Assembly: GCF_006385255.1 (NCBI RefSeq)
Contig: NZ_VFJE01000056.1
Location: forward strand, 744,001 to 808,000
Source of the DNA: Flavobacterium microcysteis
GTDB lineage: Bacteria; Bacteroidota; Bacteroidia; Flavobacteriales; Flavobacteriaceae
DNA: 64,000 nt
Direction of reading: 5' to 3'
Positions 17,078 through 26,258 of the stretch are shown here, piece after piece. The first letter of the stretch is position 1; the number at the start of each line of letters is the position of its first letter. The notes under the pieces are model-generated. The model worked only from the letters and a program-made list of their open reading frames with translations, had not been told where the DNA came from and did not search any database. Position numbers and translations under genes: made by a program.

Positions 17078-17857
17078 CTAGAATTGTGAAAATAAATTCT
17101 CCATTTTTTCTTTTTCTTCTTCAGCTAAGGCTGCATCGACTAAGATTCTTCCAGAATGCTCATCCGTAATTACTTTTTTACGGGAAGCGATTTCCATTTG
17201 TGTTTGTGGTGGAATAGTAAAGAAAGAACCTGCAGAAGCACCTCTTTCGATTGAAACCACTGCCAATCCGTTACGAACACTACCTCTGATTCTCTTATAA
17301 GCTTGCAATAATCTTGCTTCAATCAAAGCTTCATATTCTGCTGATTTTTCAGAAAGGAAGATTTCTTCTTTTTCTGTTTCAGACATAATTGCTTCCAACT
17401 CTGATTTTTTGTGCTTTAAGTGAGCTGATTTTGCTTCTAATTTTTCTTTAGAATCACCAATCACTTGTTTTTTGTGCTCAATAGAAGCTTTCATTTCTTT
17501 GATTTGCTTTTCAGCCAATTGAATTTCAAGCTCCTGAAACTCTACTTCTTTAGTTAAAGAGTTGAATTCTCTATTATTGCGTACACTTTCCTGTTGTTTT
17601 GTGTATTTTTTAATGGCTTCTTTGTGCTCATCGATAGCATTCTTTTTTCCTTTTATCTGCTCTTCGATAACTTCCAGGTCATTTTTCAATTTGTCAAGAC
17701 GTGTGCTCAAGCCAGCCACTTCATCTTCTAAATCTTCCACTTCTAAAGGCAATTCACCTCTAACATTTCTGATTTCGTCAATTCTTGAGTCGATTAGTTG
17801 TAGGTCGTAAATCGCTCTTAACTTGTCCTCAACATTCAATTCTTTTGTAGTCGCCAT
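17078..17857 (-). CDS. Coiled-coil protein of the C4 zinc-ribbon (DUF164) family, ribbon cysteines lost
   Basis: 259 residues. Residues about 10-185 are a long antiparallel-type coiled coil rich in Lys and Glu (LSTRLDKLKNDLEVIEEQ, NNREFNSLTKEVEFQELE). The C-terminal part is recognisable as the family ribbon (RGASAGSFFTIPPQTQMEI, DEHSGRILVDAAL), but all four cysteines expected in the two CxxC knuckles are replaced, and I see no cysteine in the whole protein. The family is widespread and poorly understood; roles in nucleic-acid or RNA biology have been suggested. It lies 3 bases downstream of the NIF3-family gene, a common pairing, so the two are co-transcribed. Confidence 0.85.
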   Translation of the reverse strand: MATTKELNVEDKLRAIYDLQLIDSRIDEIRNVRGELPLEVEDLEDEVAGLSTRLDKLKNDLEVIEEQIKGKKNAIDEHKEAIKKYTKQQESVRNNREFNSLTKEVEFQELEIQLAEKQIKEMKASIEHKKQVIGDSKEKLEAKSAHLKHKKSELEAIMSETEKEEIFLSEKSAEYEALIEARLLQAYKRIRGSVRNGLAVVSIERGASAGSFFTIPPQTQMEIASRKKVITDEHSGRILVDAALAEEEKEKMENLFSQF

Positions 17858-17860
17858 ATT

Positions 17861-18955
17861 TTATAAGTACTTAACTGGATTTGTATTTTCTTCTGATAAA
17901 ATGATTGCAAAATTAGGAATTTTTTTCGTAAGATAATCAACTATATAGTTTTTTGTATAACGTTCACTCTCATAATGCCCAATATCAGCTAAAAGTAGTT
18001 GATTTTCAGCTTCGTAGAACTGGTGGTATTTCAAATCTGCGGTCAAAAAAGCATCAGCTCCGGCTTGTATGGCCTTTTTAATAGCAAAGCTTCCTGAGCC
18101 GCCAAGTACCGCTACTTTTTTAATTGGCTTTCCTAAATATTCCGAATGGCGGATACCGTCAGCTTTCATTTTGTTTTTTACCAATAGCAAAAAGTCTTTT
18201 TCAGGCATTTCGGTTTCCAATTCGCCAATCATTCCCAAGCCTATGTTTTGATGGCTGTTTTTCAGATCATAAATTTCATAGGCGACTTCTTCATACACAT
18301 GATTAGAGAATAAAGCCTTTAGGATTTTGCCTTGCAGGTGTTTTTCAAAAGTGACTTCTATTTTTATCTCCGCATTTTCTACGAATTCGCCTCGTTCTCC
18401 AATCTCAGGATTGCTGTTTTCGTTTCCTTGGTAACTTCCAATTCCTTGCGAATTAAAACTACAGTTTTCATAATTACCAATGTTTCCGGCTCCGGCATTA
18501 AACAAGGCATTTCGCAATTTCTGGTGGTTTTCAGGAATCGTATAGGTGATTAATTTTTGGATGAAATTTTCTTTTGGAACCAGAATTTTGGTGTTTTGCA
18601 ATCCCAAAGCGTCACAGAAAATCTTGTTTACACCATTTTGATGGTTGTCCAAAGCGGTATGAACAGCATAAATTGCAATGTCATTTTTGATGGCTTTTAA
18701 TACGGCACGTTCAACATAATTTTTTCCTGTAATCTTTTTTAGTCCGGAAAATAAGATAGGATGGAAGCAGACCACCATATTGCAGTTTTTTGAAATGGCT
18801 TCGTCAATTACATTTTCCAGAGCATCATGGCAGACCAATATTCCGGTAGTTTGGTTTTCCGGATTTCCAACAAGGAGCCCTACATTGTCAAAATCTTCGG
18901 CATAGGCTAACGGAGCCATGGTTTCTAAGATGGAAATTACTTCTTTTATTTTCAT
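17861..18955 (-). CDS. NIF3 / GTP cyclohydrolase I type 2-like dinuclear metal protein
   Basis: 364 residues, the length of the NIF3 form with an inserted PII-like domain (about 125-240). Metal-binding features include VVCFHPILFSGLKKI, VHTALDNHQNGVN, and the C-terminal LLADIGHYESERY. The family forms hexameric rings with two metals per site. Despite database names, its in vivo reaction is not settled. It is the first gene of a two-gene unit with the coiled-coil protein; a TAnnTTTG element lies about 90 bases upstream. Confidence 0.9.
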   Translation of the reverse strand: MKIKEVISILETMAPLAYAEDFDNVGLLVGNPENQTTGILVCHDALENVIDEAISKNCNMVVCFHPILFSGLKKITGKNYVERAVLKAIKNDIAIYAVHTALDNHQNGVNKIFCDALGLQNTKILVPKENFIQKLITYTIPENHQKLRNALFNAGAGNIGNYENCSFNSQGIGSYQGNENSNPEIGERGEFVENAEIKIEVTFEKHLQGKILKALFSNHVYEEVAYEIYDLKNSHQNIGLGMIGELETEMPEKDFLLLVKNKMKADGIRHSEYLGKPIKKVAVLGGSGSFAIKKAIQAGADAFLTADLKYHQFYEAENQLLLADIGHYESERYTKNYIVDYLTKKIPNFAIILSEENTNPVKYL

Positions 18956-19045
18956 AACTTTAAATAAGAATTATATCAGTCAGCGGCGATTTGTTTTGTT
19001 GTTTAACTGTTAAGTGTCTCCTAAATTCGGATTTGCTTTATGTTT

Positions 19046-19053
19046 CAAAGATA
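19046..19053 (-). promoter_or_regulatory. Possible TAnnTTTG element for NIF3-family gene
   Basis: TATCTTTG on the minus strand, about 90 bases before the ATG at 18955. No TTG is seen at the expected upstream distance, so support is moderate. Confidence 0.4.
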
Positions 19054-19073
19054 AAATATTATATTTTCGTACT

Positions 19074-20096
19074 ATGATGTTACTACGAAAAATACTTTTT
19101 CCCTTTTCTGTCTTATACGGATTAATTACAAGCATTAGGAATTTCCTTTTTGACAAAGGCCTACTAAAATCCTATTCGTTTGACCTTCCCGTGATAGCTG
19201 TAGGAAACTTAAGCGTTGGCGGAACGGGTAAGACACCTTTGATTGAATATCTTATACGATTCCTTTCTCCGGATTATAAAATTGCAACGCTAAGCAGAGG
19301 CTATAAGCGGAAATCAGAAGGATTTGTTTTAGCAGACAAAAATTCTGATGCAGCCATTTTAGGGGACGAACCTTTTCAGTTTTATAAAAAATTCCCCAAT
19401 ATTAATGTTGCTGTTGATGCCAATAGGAAGAACGGAATCGAACAGCTTTTACAAATCACCCAACCGGAAATCATTTTGCTGGATGATGCCTACCAACATC
19501 GAAAAGTCAAAGCAGGGCTTTATATTTTGCTGACGGCTTATGGTGATTTATATGCCAATGATTTGATATTGCCAGCCGGAAATCTGCGTGAAAGTAGGAA
19601 TGGAGCTGATCGAGCCAGAATAATAGTGGTAACAAAATGTCCGCCTAATCTTTCTGCTAAAGAACAGCATGACATACAGCGGAGATTGAAAATAGATTTA
19701 GACCAAAAGTTATGTTTTACGACCATAACGTATGATATATTTGTTTTTTCGGAAGAAAGTCAGCTTTCCGTTTCCGAAATAAAGGATGTTGATAAATTAC
19801 TTTTGGCGGGAATAGCCAAACCCGAACCGTTTTTCGCATATTTGCAAAGCAAAGATGATACAATCATGACCTTTCCTGACCATCACCATTTTACGGAAAA
19901 GGATATTGCAGAAATAAAAAATAAAGCACAAAACAGAAAAATCATTACGACGGAAAAGGATTTTGTCCGATTAAAAGGCAAGCTTCCGGATAACCAGCTT
20001 TTCTATCTTCCAATAAAAAGCAGCTTTATCTCCGGCGGGGATGATTTTGATAAAACAATTTTAAATTATGTGGGAAAAAGTTCAAGAAACCGTTAA
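19074..20096 (+). CDS. lpxK: Tetraacyldisaccharide 4'-kinase (lipid A pathway)
   Basis: About 340 residues. It phosphorylates the 4' position of the lipid A disaccharide at the inner membrane. The start is put at the first of two adjacent ATGs (MMLLRKILFPFSVLYGLI), because the upstream extension is not protein-like. The N-terminal hydrophobic helix is typical of LpxK. The Walker A loop is GNLSVGGTGKTP; DDAYQHRKV carries the conserved Asp/His motif, and ILPAGNLRESRNGADRA is a strong family signature. The 3' end overlaps the purine nucleoside phosphorylase gene by 29 bases. Confidence 0.95.
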   Translation: MMLLRKILFPFSVLYGLITSIRNFLFDKGLLKSYSFDLPVIAVGNLSVGGTGKTPLIEYLIRFLSPDYKIATLSRGYKRKSEGFVLADKNSDAAILGDEPFQFYKKFPNINVAVDANRKNGIEQLLQITQPEIILLDDAYQHRKVKAGLYILLTAYGDLYANDLILPAGNLRESRNGADRARIIVVTKCPPNLSAKEQHDIQRRLKIDLDQKLCFTTITYDIFVFSEESQLSVSEIKDVDKLLLAGIAKPEPFFAYLQSKDDTIMTFPDHHHFTEKDIAEIKNKAQNRKIITTEKDFVRLKGKLPDNQLFYLPIKSSFISGGDDFDKTILNYVGKSSRNR

Positions 20097-20880
20097 TTAT
20101 ATAAAGTCAAAAACCAATTTTTCACCTGAATATGGAGTAATCCTGGGATCGGGGTTAGGAGGTTTTACGGAAGATATCCAGATTGAGTTTACACTGCCAT
20201 ACAATGAAATTCCTAATTTTCCTGTTTCAACTGTTCAGGGACATAAAGGAGCCTTGGTTTTTGGAACTATTGGCGGTAAGAAAGTAGTAGCCATGCAAGG
20301 TCGTTTCCATTTTTATGAAGGTTACGACATGAAAGAAGTAACTTTTCCTGTGAGAGTGATGAAATATCTGGGCGTACAGCGATTGGTTGTTTCTAATGCT
20401 TCTGGAGGAGTAAATCCATTTTATAAAGTTGGTGATATCGTAATTATCTATGACCATATCAACATGATGCCGGAACATCCTTTAAGAGGGCATAATGATG
20501 AAAGATTTGGGCCAAGGTTTGTGAATATGAGCGAGCCATATTCTAGAGATTTGATCAATAAAGCCAAGGCAATTGCCATTGAACTGAATATCGAAGTAAA
20601 AGACGGAATTTATTACGGACTTCAAGGGCCAACTTTTGAAACGCTTTCAGAATATAGAATGGTAAAAATTCTAGGTGCTGACTGTGTAGGAATGTCAACT
20701 GTTCCAGAGGTTATAGTAGCCCGCCATATGGATATGGAATGTTTTGGAGTTTCTGTAATTACCGATATGGGTGATGAGCACAATATTGATTCCGTTTCTC
20801 ATAGCGAAGTGCTTGAAGCGGCTAAAAAGGCAGAGCCAAAAGTGAGAAAGCTTATTGGAGAATTGATTGCCAGAAATTAG
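20068..20880 (+). CDS. punA: Purine nucleoside phosphorylase (trimeric type)
   Basis: 270 residues. Phosphorolysis of purine nucleosides to base and ribose 1-phosphate in the cytoplasm (purine salvage). Signatures are the phosphate-binding GSGLGG near residue 27, QGRFHFYEGYDM, VVSNASGGVNP, YYGLQGPTFET with the base-binding Glu region, and GMSTVPEVIVARH. Length fits the trimeric class rather than the hexameric DeoD class. The ATG lies inside the end of lpxK, so translational coupling is likely. It converges on the hybrid kinase gene with only 6 bases between stops and no hairpin. Confidence 0.93.
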   Translation: MWEKVQETVNYIKSKTNFSPEYGVILGSGLGGFTEDIQIEFTLPYNEIPNFPVSTVQGHKGALVFGTIGGKKVVAMQGRFHFYEGYDMKEVTFPVRVMKYLGVQRLVVSNASGGVNPFYKVGDIVIIYDHINMMPEHPLRGHNDERFGPRFVNMSEPYSRDLINKAKAIAIELNIEVKDGIYYGLQGPTFETLSEYRMVKILGADCVGMSTVPEVIVARHMDMECFGVSVITDMGDEHNIDSVSHSEVLEAAKKAEPKVRKLIGELIARN

Positions 20881-20886
20881 TGTTAG

Positions 20887-23064
20887 TTAGCTCATTGATT
20901 CTGCAATAATTCTATAAAAAACTTCCGGATTAAAAGGTTTGGTGATTACATCAGTCATACCAAATGAAAGTAACATTTCTCTGTTTTCATTTAGAGAAAT
21001 AGCAGTCAATGCTATGATTGGTGTCTTTTTGTCAAACTTCCGGATGCTTTGAGTGGCAATAGTTCCGTTAATGCCGGGAAGGTGCACATCCATTAAAATA
21101 AGGTCATATCTGTTGCTTCTTACAGCTTCTATGGCGTCTTCTCCGTTATCGACAATCTCGCATTGAATTTGTTTCTTTTCAAGCATTTTTCGGGTCACCA
21201 TCTGGTTGATTTTATTGTCTTCAACTAGCAGTACTTTTTTGTCGATAAAATCAGAATCGTCTGTGAAAAGCTTTAGGGATTCATTGTTTTCGATTCCTTT
21301 TTCCAGTTCCAGGCTGAAATTAAAATTAGATCCTTTGGAAATGGTACTTTCTAATTTGATCGTACCGCCCAACAAAGAAACCAATCGTTTTACAATAGCA
21401 AGTCCAAGGCCGGTTCCGCCATATTTTCTGTTGATTTCAACAGAACCCTGAGAAAAACTTTCAAAAATAATTTCTTGTTTTTCTATCGGGATTCCAATAC
21501 CTGTATCTACAATTTCAAAATAAATATTTTGCTTGTTTTCGGTTTCTCCCAAAAGGTTGGCACGTACAATGACGGTTCCGTTTTCGGTGAATTTCAAGGC
21601 ATTGTTAATCAGGTTCATGAAAATCTGGGAAAGCTTTGTAGGGTCGCCTGAAAAAGTAGTGCTGATTTCCGGGTCTATTTCCAGTCCGAAATCAATATTG
21701 TTCTGACTCGCTATTTCTTTTAACGAGTTTTGAATGTCAGTCAAAAGCTGTCTTAGGTTGAAACAGATGTTTTCAATTTCAATATTGTTGGATTCAATCC
21801 TGTTGATTTCCAGGATTTCATTGATAAATGTCAGCAGATAGTTTCCTGAAAACTTGAGTGATTTTAGGTATTCAACTTGAGATTTTTTCGGATTTTCTTC
21901 AATCAAAAGATGCGTAATTCCGTTGATGGCATTTAAGGGTGTTCGGAGTTCATGGCTCACGGTAGACAAAAATTCGGCTCTTGCCTGTGATGCTTTTTCC
22001 GCCTTATCCTTAGCAATTTCAAGTTCTGTATTTTTTTCCTGAAGCTGCTTATTCGTCCTGTTCCTGATAATATTGTTTTTGTAAAGCGACAAACTCAGAA
22101 GCGAAAGGATTGTTATTAAAGCGATACTCAGTACGCTGGTTAGCTTGGACACCTTAATCAGTTTTTTCTGTTCCCTATTTTCCTTGTCCTTTTGCTTGAT
22201 GGTTTTCATCTGTTCGCTTTCTTTGAATTTTTCGAAAGCTTCAGCACCAATTTTTTGGCTGTTAAGACGAATAATAGAATCTTTCAGCGCCAAATGTTTT
22301 TTAAGATAGATAAACGAATTGTCAATATCCATCATCTTTTCATAGGTTTCACTGATCAGTTTCAGGATTTTTGATTTCTGTTCGAAGTTGTCACTTTTAG
22401 AATTTAAATCCAGTGCCCGTTTGAGGTAATTTAAAGCGAGGTTATTCCGGCCGGCCTCAAATTCAATAAGACCAACCTGATATAAAGCTTCGGCTTTGGT
22501 CTTAAAACTGTCGTCGTTGTCGGGTTTGGCAATAATCGAATTAAATATAGTCGCTGCCAGCTGGGTTTTGCCTTTGGCTTTGTATAAGATTCCTTTTTGA
22601 AGGTTGAGCAGTTCTTTGGCATCCGGAATGTCAATGGTTTCATAAATGGCATTGGCCTTGTCAAAATAAATTTCTGCCACACCATATTTTCCTTTTTCCA
22701 TATAACATAGCCCGAGATTATAATAACAATAGGCTTGTTCTGTTGAAGGTTCTAAGTCGTTATACAGCGAAATGCTGCGTACGTAAGTTTCAATAGCATC
22801 GTCATATTTCTTAAGTTCGAAATAGATGCTTCCTAAAAAAGTATAGGCATTGGCTTCCTGTTCCTTGTTTCCTCTTTTCTGTGAAACTTCAATGGCGTGT
22901 TGAGAACTCTCTAACGCATTTTGATAATTGTTGATCTTTAGGTTGAAGTTGGCCAACTGTATGTAATAGTCAACACTGTCGATTTTTTCGGGCACTAGTT
23001 TGTCATGCTGTGCGGATAACAGCGTAGAAAAAAGAAGAATAAAGAAAAGTGGTAAATGCTTCAT
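20887..23064 (-). CDS. Hybrid sensor histidine kinase with periplasmic TPR sensor
   Basis: 725 residues. A signal peptide ends near LLSA/Q (18). About 30-265 are TPR repeats (e.g. AYTFLGSIYFELKKYDDAIE), likely periplasmic. A coiled linker and one transmembrane helix (about 311-328) follow, then HisKA with FLSTVSHELRTPLNAI (phospho-acceptor His371), an ATPase domain (N box FMNLINNALKFTENG, G1 DTGIGIP, G2 GGTGLGLAI) and a receiver domain with acceptor Asp659 (LILMDVHLPG) and TKPFNP. All catalytic residues are present. No output-domain response regulator is encoded nearby. It is the last gene of a possible lipA-gapdh-kinase run. Confidence 0.93.
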   Translation of the reverse strand: MKHLPLFFILLFSTLLSAQHDKLVPEKIDSVDYYIQLANFNLKINNYQNALESSQHAIEVSQKRGNKEQEANAYTFLGSIYFELKKYDDAIETYVRSISLYNDLEPSTEQAYCYYNLGLCYMEKGKYGVAEIYFDKANAIYETIDIPDAKELLNLQKGILYKAKGKTQLAATIFNSIIAKPDNDDSFKTKAEALYQVGLIEFEAGRNNLALNYLKRALDLNSKSDNFEQKSKILKLISETYEKMMDIDNSFIYLKKHLALKDSIIRLNSQKIGAEAFEKFKESEQMKTIKQKDKENREQKKLIKVSKLTSVLSIALITILSLLSLSLYKNNIIRNRTNKQLQEKNTELEIAKDKAEKASQARAEFLSTVSHELRTPLNAINGITHLLIEENPKKSQVEYLKSLKFSGNYLLTFINEILEINRIESNNIEIENICFNLRQLLTDIQNSLKEIASQNNIDFGLEIDPEISTTFSGDPTKLSQIFMNLINNALKFTENGTVIVRANLLGETENKQNIYFEIVDTGIGIPIEKQEIIFESFSQGSVEINRKYGGTGLGLAIVKRLVSLLGGTIKLESTISKGSNFNFSLELEKGIENNESLKLFTDDSDFIDKKVLLVEDNKINQMVTRKMLEKKQIQCEIVDNGEDAIEAVRSNRYDLILMDVHLPGINGTIATQSIRKFDKKTPIIALTAISLNENREMLLSFGMTDVITKPFNPEVFYRIIAESMS

Positions 23065-23094
23065 TCTAACATCCTTGATAAAGGATAAAAGTAG

Positions 23095-24096
23095 CTATTT
23101 CTTATTTGTTAATAAAATTAAATCGATAAGGCGTGAAGAATATCCGATTTCGTTATCATACCAGCCTACAACCTTTACCATTTTGTCAATTACTGAGGTA
23201 AGCTGTGCATCAAATAAGCAGGAATTTCTATTGCCTAAAATGTCTACAGAAACTATTGGATCTTCGGTATAAGCCATAATTCCGTTGAACTGGTTTTGGC
23301 AGGCAAGTTGGAATGCATTGTTGATTTCTTCGATAGTAACTTCCCGTTTTACATAACAGGTGATGTCGGTTAATGAACCATCCGGAACCGGAACACGAAT
23401 ACCGCTTCCTCCAATTTTTCCGTCCAATTCAGGGAAAATTTTGGTTAGCGCTTTAGCAGCTCCGGTTGTTGTTGGAACAATCGATTGTGCTGCGCCTCGG
23501 GCTCTTCTAAGGTCTTTGTGCGGCTGGTCGTGCAGACTTTGGTCTGTCGTATAAGAATGTACAGTAGTGATATACGCTTGTTCGATACCACATAGGTCAT
23601 TGATGACTTTTATCATCGGAGCTGCGTTGTTGGTCGTGCAGCTTGCATTGGATATGATTTTTTCGGTACCGTCTAAAATGTGCTCGTTAACACCCAATAC
23701 GACGGTTTTGATCTTGTCGGTTTCAGAAGGAGCAGATAGGATTACCTTTTTAGCTCCTGCCAGAATATGAAGATTGATTTCTTCAAAGGTTTTGTATTTT
23801 CCTGTAGATTCTACGACGGCATCAATGTCAAGCGATTTCCAATCGAGATTTGAGATGCTTTTTTCATGGAAAAAGGGGTAAGGCTTTCCATCGATAATGA
23901 TATTTTGCTCGTCAAATGAACATTCGAAAGGCAATACGCCGTGAATGCTATCGTATTTGATCAGATGTGACATTGTTCTGTTGTCTGCAATGTCGTTGAT
24001 GGCCGCAACTTCAATGGTTGGGTGGTTGAGCAGTAGTCGGAATAAGTTTCTTCCGATTCTGCCAAATCCATTAATGGCAATCCTGGTTTTTGTCAT
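23095..24096 (-). CDS. gapA: Type I glyceraldehyde-3-phosphate dehydrogenase
   Basis: 333 residues, cytoplasmic glycolytic enzyme that converts glyceraldehyde 3-phosphate to 1,3-bisphosphoglycerate. NAD site INGFGRIGRN; AINDIADNRT supplies the Asp that favours NAD over NADP. The catalytic Cys153 lies in SNASCTTNNAAP, a variant of the common CTTNCLAP, and His180 in ITTVHSYTTDQ. GWYDNEIGYSSR closes the C-terminal domain. All key residues are present. It lies 30 bases upstream of the hybrid kinase gene and 43 bases downstream of lipA, all on the minus strand. Confidence 0.95.
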   Translation of the reverse strand: MTKTRIAINGFGRIGRNLFRLLLNHPTIEVAAINDIADNRTMSHLIKYDSIHGVLPFECSFDEQNIIIDGKPYPFFHEKSISNLDWKSLDIDAVVESTGKYKTFEEINLHILAGAKKVILSAPSETDKIKTVVLGVNEHILDGTEKIISNASCTTNNAAPMIKVINDLCGIEQAYITTVHSYTTDQSLHDQPHKDLRRARGAAQSIVPTTTGAAKALTKIFPELDGKIGGSGIRVPVPDGSLTDITCYVKREVTIEEINNAFQLACQNQFNGIMAYTEDPIVSVDILGNRNSCLFDAQLTSVIDKMVKVVGWYDNEIGYSSRLIDLILLTNKK

Positions 24097-24139
24097 TGTT
24101 ATGATCAGTTTCTAAAGGCTAAAACTGTAAGCTTACGAT

Positions 24140-25012
24140 TTAAAGAATGTGTTTTTGGGCTTTGTAAGAAGATCTCACCAACGCACCGCTTTCTACATGT
24201 CGGAAACCTAATTCCAATCCGATCTTTTCATATTTTGCAAATTGGTCTGGCGTGATAAACTCTTTTACCGGCAAGTGTTTTTTACTTGGCTGTAAGTATT
24301 GACCAATCGTTACAACATCTACATTGGCTTCTCGAAGATCATGTAATGTTTGGATTACTTCTTCTTCTGTTTCGCCTAAACCAAGCATGATGCCGGATTT
24401 TGTTCTGTTGATTCCTTTTTCTTTTAAATATTTAAGTACAGCAAGGCTACGGTCGTATTTTGCCTGAATTCGTACTTCTCGGGTCAGCCTTCTTACGGTT
24501 TCCATATTATGCGAAACTACTTCAGGATTGGCTTCTACGATTCTATCTATATTTCTTTCGATTCCTTGAAAATCAGGAATCAAAGTTTCAAGTGTAGTGT
24601 TTGGGTTCATTCTTCGGATGGCTTTTACAGTTTCAATCCAGATGATTGAACCACCGTCTTTCAAATCGTCACGGTCAACGCTTGTTACAACAGCATGCTT
24701 GATGTTCATGATTTTGATGGAGCGTGCTACTTTTTCAGGCTCATCCCAATCAACAGTTTCCGGTCTTCCTGTTTTTACGCCACAAAAACCGCATGAGCGT
24801 GTGCAGACATTTCCAAGAATCATAAACGTTGCCGTTCCTTCACCCCAACATTCTCCCATATTCGGGCAGCTTCCCGACGTACAGATAGTGTTCAGTTTGT
24901 ACTTGTCAACTAATCCTCTAAGTTCTGTGTATTTTTGGCCTATAGGTAATTTTACCTTAAGCCATTTTGGCTTTCCTGTAGGTAAAATAGCATTATCTAA
25001 AACAGTGTCCAT
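24140..25012 (-). CDS. lipA: Lipoyl synthase
   Basis: 290 residues, radical SAM enzyme that inserts two sulfurs into octanoylated lipoyl domains. The auxiliary cluster motif is [20 protein letters not shown] and the radical SAM cluster motif is CTRSCGFC. The C-terminal RSSYKA carries the conserved serine that ligates the auxiliary cluster. The start is the ATG of [17 protein letters not shown], which a TAnnTTTG element precedes at a sensible distance; the seven codons upstream are ignored. No lipB is seen nearby. Confidence 0.97.
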   Translation of the reverse strand: MDTVLDNAILPTGKPKWLKVKLPIGQKYTELRGLVDKYKLNTICTSGSCPNMGECWGEGTATFMILGNVCTRSCGFCGVKTGRPETVDWDEPEKVARSIKIMNIKHAVVTSVDRDDLKDGGSIIWIETVKAIRRMNPNTTLETLIPDFQGIERNIDRIVEANPEVVSHNMETVRRLTREVRIQAKYDRSLAVLKYLKEKGINRTKSGIMLGLGETEEEVIQTLHDLREANVDVVTIGQYLQPSKKHLPVKEFITPDQFAKYEKIGLELGFRHVESGALVRSSYKAQKHIL

Positions 25013-25030
25013 AACTCTAAATTGAAAGCA

Positions 25031-25038
25031 CAAAGATA
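25031..25038 (-). promoter_or_regulatory. TAnnTTTG element of lipA
   Basis: TATCTTTG on the minus strand, 18 bases before the lipA ATG, which predicts a leader of about 12 bases. No TTG is seen at the usual upstream distance. Confidence 0.6.
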
Positions 25039-25134
25039 ACGAATGTTTTTATTAATTACGTTAATGTGGTGTTAGCGAAATTTGATACGGAAGTAGGGAA
25101 GTAGAATGGAAATTGCACGGAAATTTTTTCCAAT

Positions 25135-25163
25135 AAAAAACCCTGCACGCACAGTATGCAGGG
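25135..25163 (-). terminator. Terminator after tonB-like gene
   Basis: CCCTGCA and TGCAGGG form a 7-base stem. On the minus strand it is followed by six T. Confidence 0.8.
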
Positions 25164-25197
25164 CTTTTTGAAATAAATAGTTAACTAACTACTCAAT

Positions 25198-26049
25198 TTA
25201 ATTCTTTATTTCAACGGTAATAGGAAGGTTGTAGGCCGTTCTTACGGGTTTGTCGTTTTGAATACCTGGTTTCCATTTTGTTTTAATAGATTTTAAAACA
25301 CGGATGGCTTCAGCTCCTAATCCGTAGCCAGGATCTCTTATTACCTTTATATTAGTCAGCGTTCCGTCTTTTTCGACTACAAAATAGACAAACACTTTCA
25401 TTGTTGCTTTTTCTCCGATTTCTGGCAATCTGAAATTTTTTCCAACCAAAGCAAGGAAGTTTTTAATACCTCCGGGAAATTCAGGACTAGATTGAAGTCC
25501 TGCGTTTATAAAGATGCCATCTCCATTGTCAGTTGAGTTTCCAGTATTTCCAAAAGTTGGTTCAGTTCCTTTTCCGTCAGGAGAGCTGTTTCCAAGAGCT
25601 ACAGCACCTTGATCATCCCCTGGATTATCAGAATCGCCCGTTTTGATGTTTTTATTAGGGTCAATTGTCGCTACATCTTGTGGCGTAGTTTGATTATCTG
25701 TTATTGTTGGGGTAGTATGTTTAACTTGCTTTTCAGATGATTTTTCAGGTTCAGGGATAGTACCAATAGCTTTTTCAGGCTCTATTTTAGGCTTATCTCC
25801 CAGGTTTACATATACTGCTGGAGGAAGCACATGTGGGCAAAAGATTCCTCCTGCTGAATCTTTATTTGTCAGCATATTAGAAATGATGGGGATGCTAACT
25901 AAAGAGGCACAAGCTAAAGTTCCAAAAAACAATGCTTTTAAAGTAGTTTTTGGGTTTTCCTGACGCAGCTGGTAAGCGCCATATTCTTTGTTTCTTCCTT
26001 CAAAAACGTTTTCGTTCCAGCTTTGGCTAAAAATGTTGAGATTTGACAT
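25198..26049 (-). CDS. tonB: TonB-family energy transducer
   Basis: 283 residues. The cytoplasmic N-terminus has NVFEGRNKEYGAYQLRQENPK, typical of Bacteroidota TonB homologues. One transmembrane segment (about 38-60) is followed by a Pro/Glu/Asn/Gly-rich periplasmic linker (about 75-185) and a TonB C-terminal domain (LPEIGEKATMKVFVYFVVEK, IKVIRDPGYGLGAEAIRVLK, KWKPGIQNDKPVRTAYNLPI). It transmits proton-motive force to outer-membrane receptors. No exbB/exbD is adjacent. Which receptors it serves, including the STN receptor in this window, is not known. Confidence 0.88.
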   Translation of the reverse strand: MSNLNIFSQSWNENVFEGRNKEYGAYQLRQENPKTTLKALFFGTLACASLVSIPIISNMLTNKDSAGGIFCPHVLPPAVYVNLGDKPKIEPEKAIGTIPEPEKSSEKQVKHTTPTITDNQTTPQDVATIDPNKNIKTGDSDNPGDDQGAVALGNSSPDGKGTEPTFGNTGNSTDNGDGIFINAGLQSSPEFPGGIKNFLALVGKNFRLPEIGEKATMKVFVYFVVEKDGTLTNIKVIRDPGYGLGAEAIRVLKSIKTKWKPGIQNDKPVRTAYNLPITVEIKN

Positions 26050-26207
26050 GGTTGCATAATTTTAAGTTAGCGTAGATGTTTTACATAAGCTGGAGGTGTT
26101 TACTTACATAACGGTAATGTTAACTTTTTTATTGCTTATTTTTTAAATAAAATTACACTTTTATGGTTTTAAATTGCCAATTAAGGTTAATATTGTTTTT
26201 ACTTAAT

Positions 26208-26238
26208 AAAAAAAGGCAAGCCTAATCAGGCTTGCCTT
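26208..26238 (-). terminator. Terminator after beta-helix gene
   Basis: AAGGCAAGCCT and AGGCTTGCCTT form a perfect 11-base stem with a 4-base loop. On the minus strand it is followed by seven T. Confidence 0.88.
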
Positions 26239-26258
26239 GAATAATTATGAATTAGAGC

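Noticed and set aside
26081..26111. Direct repeat TTACATAA upstream of tonB as an operator
   Set aside because: The words are short and A/T-rich with no symmetry; chance occurrence is likely.
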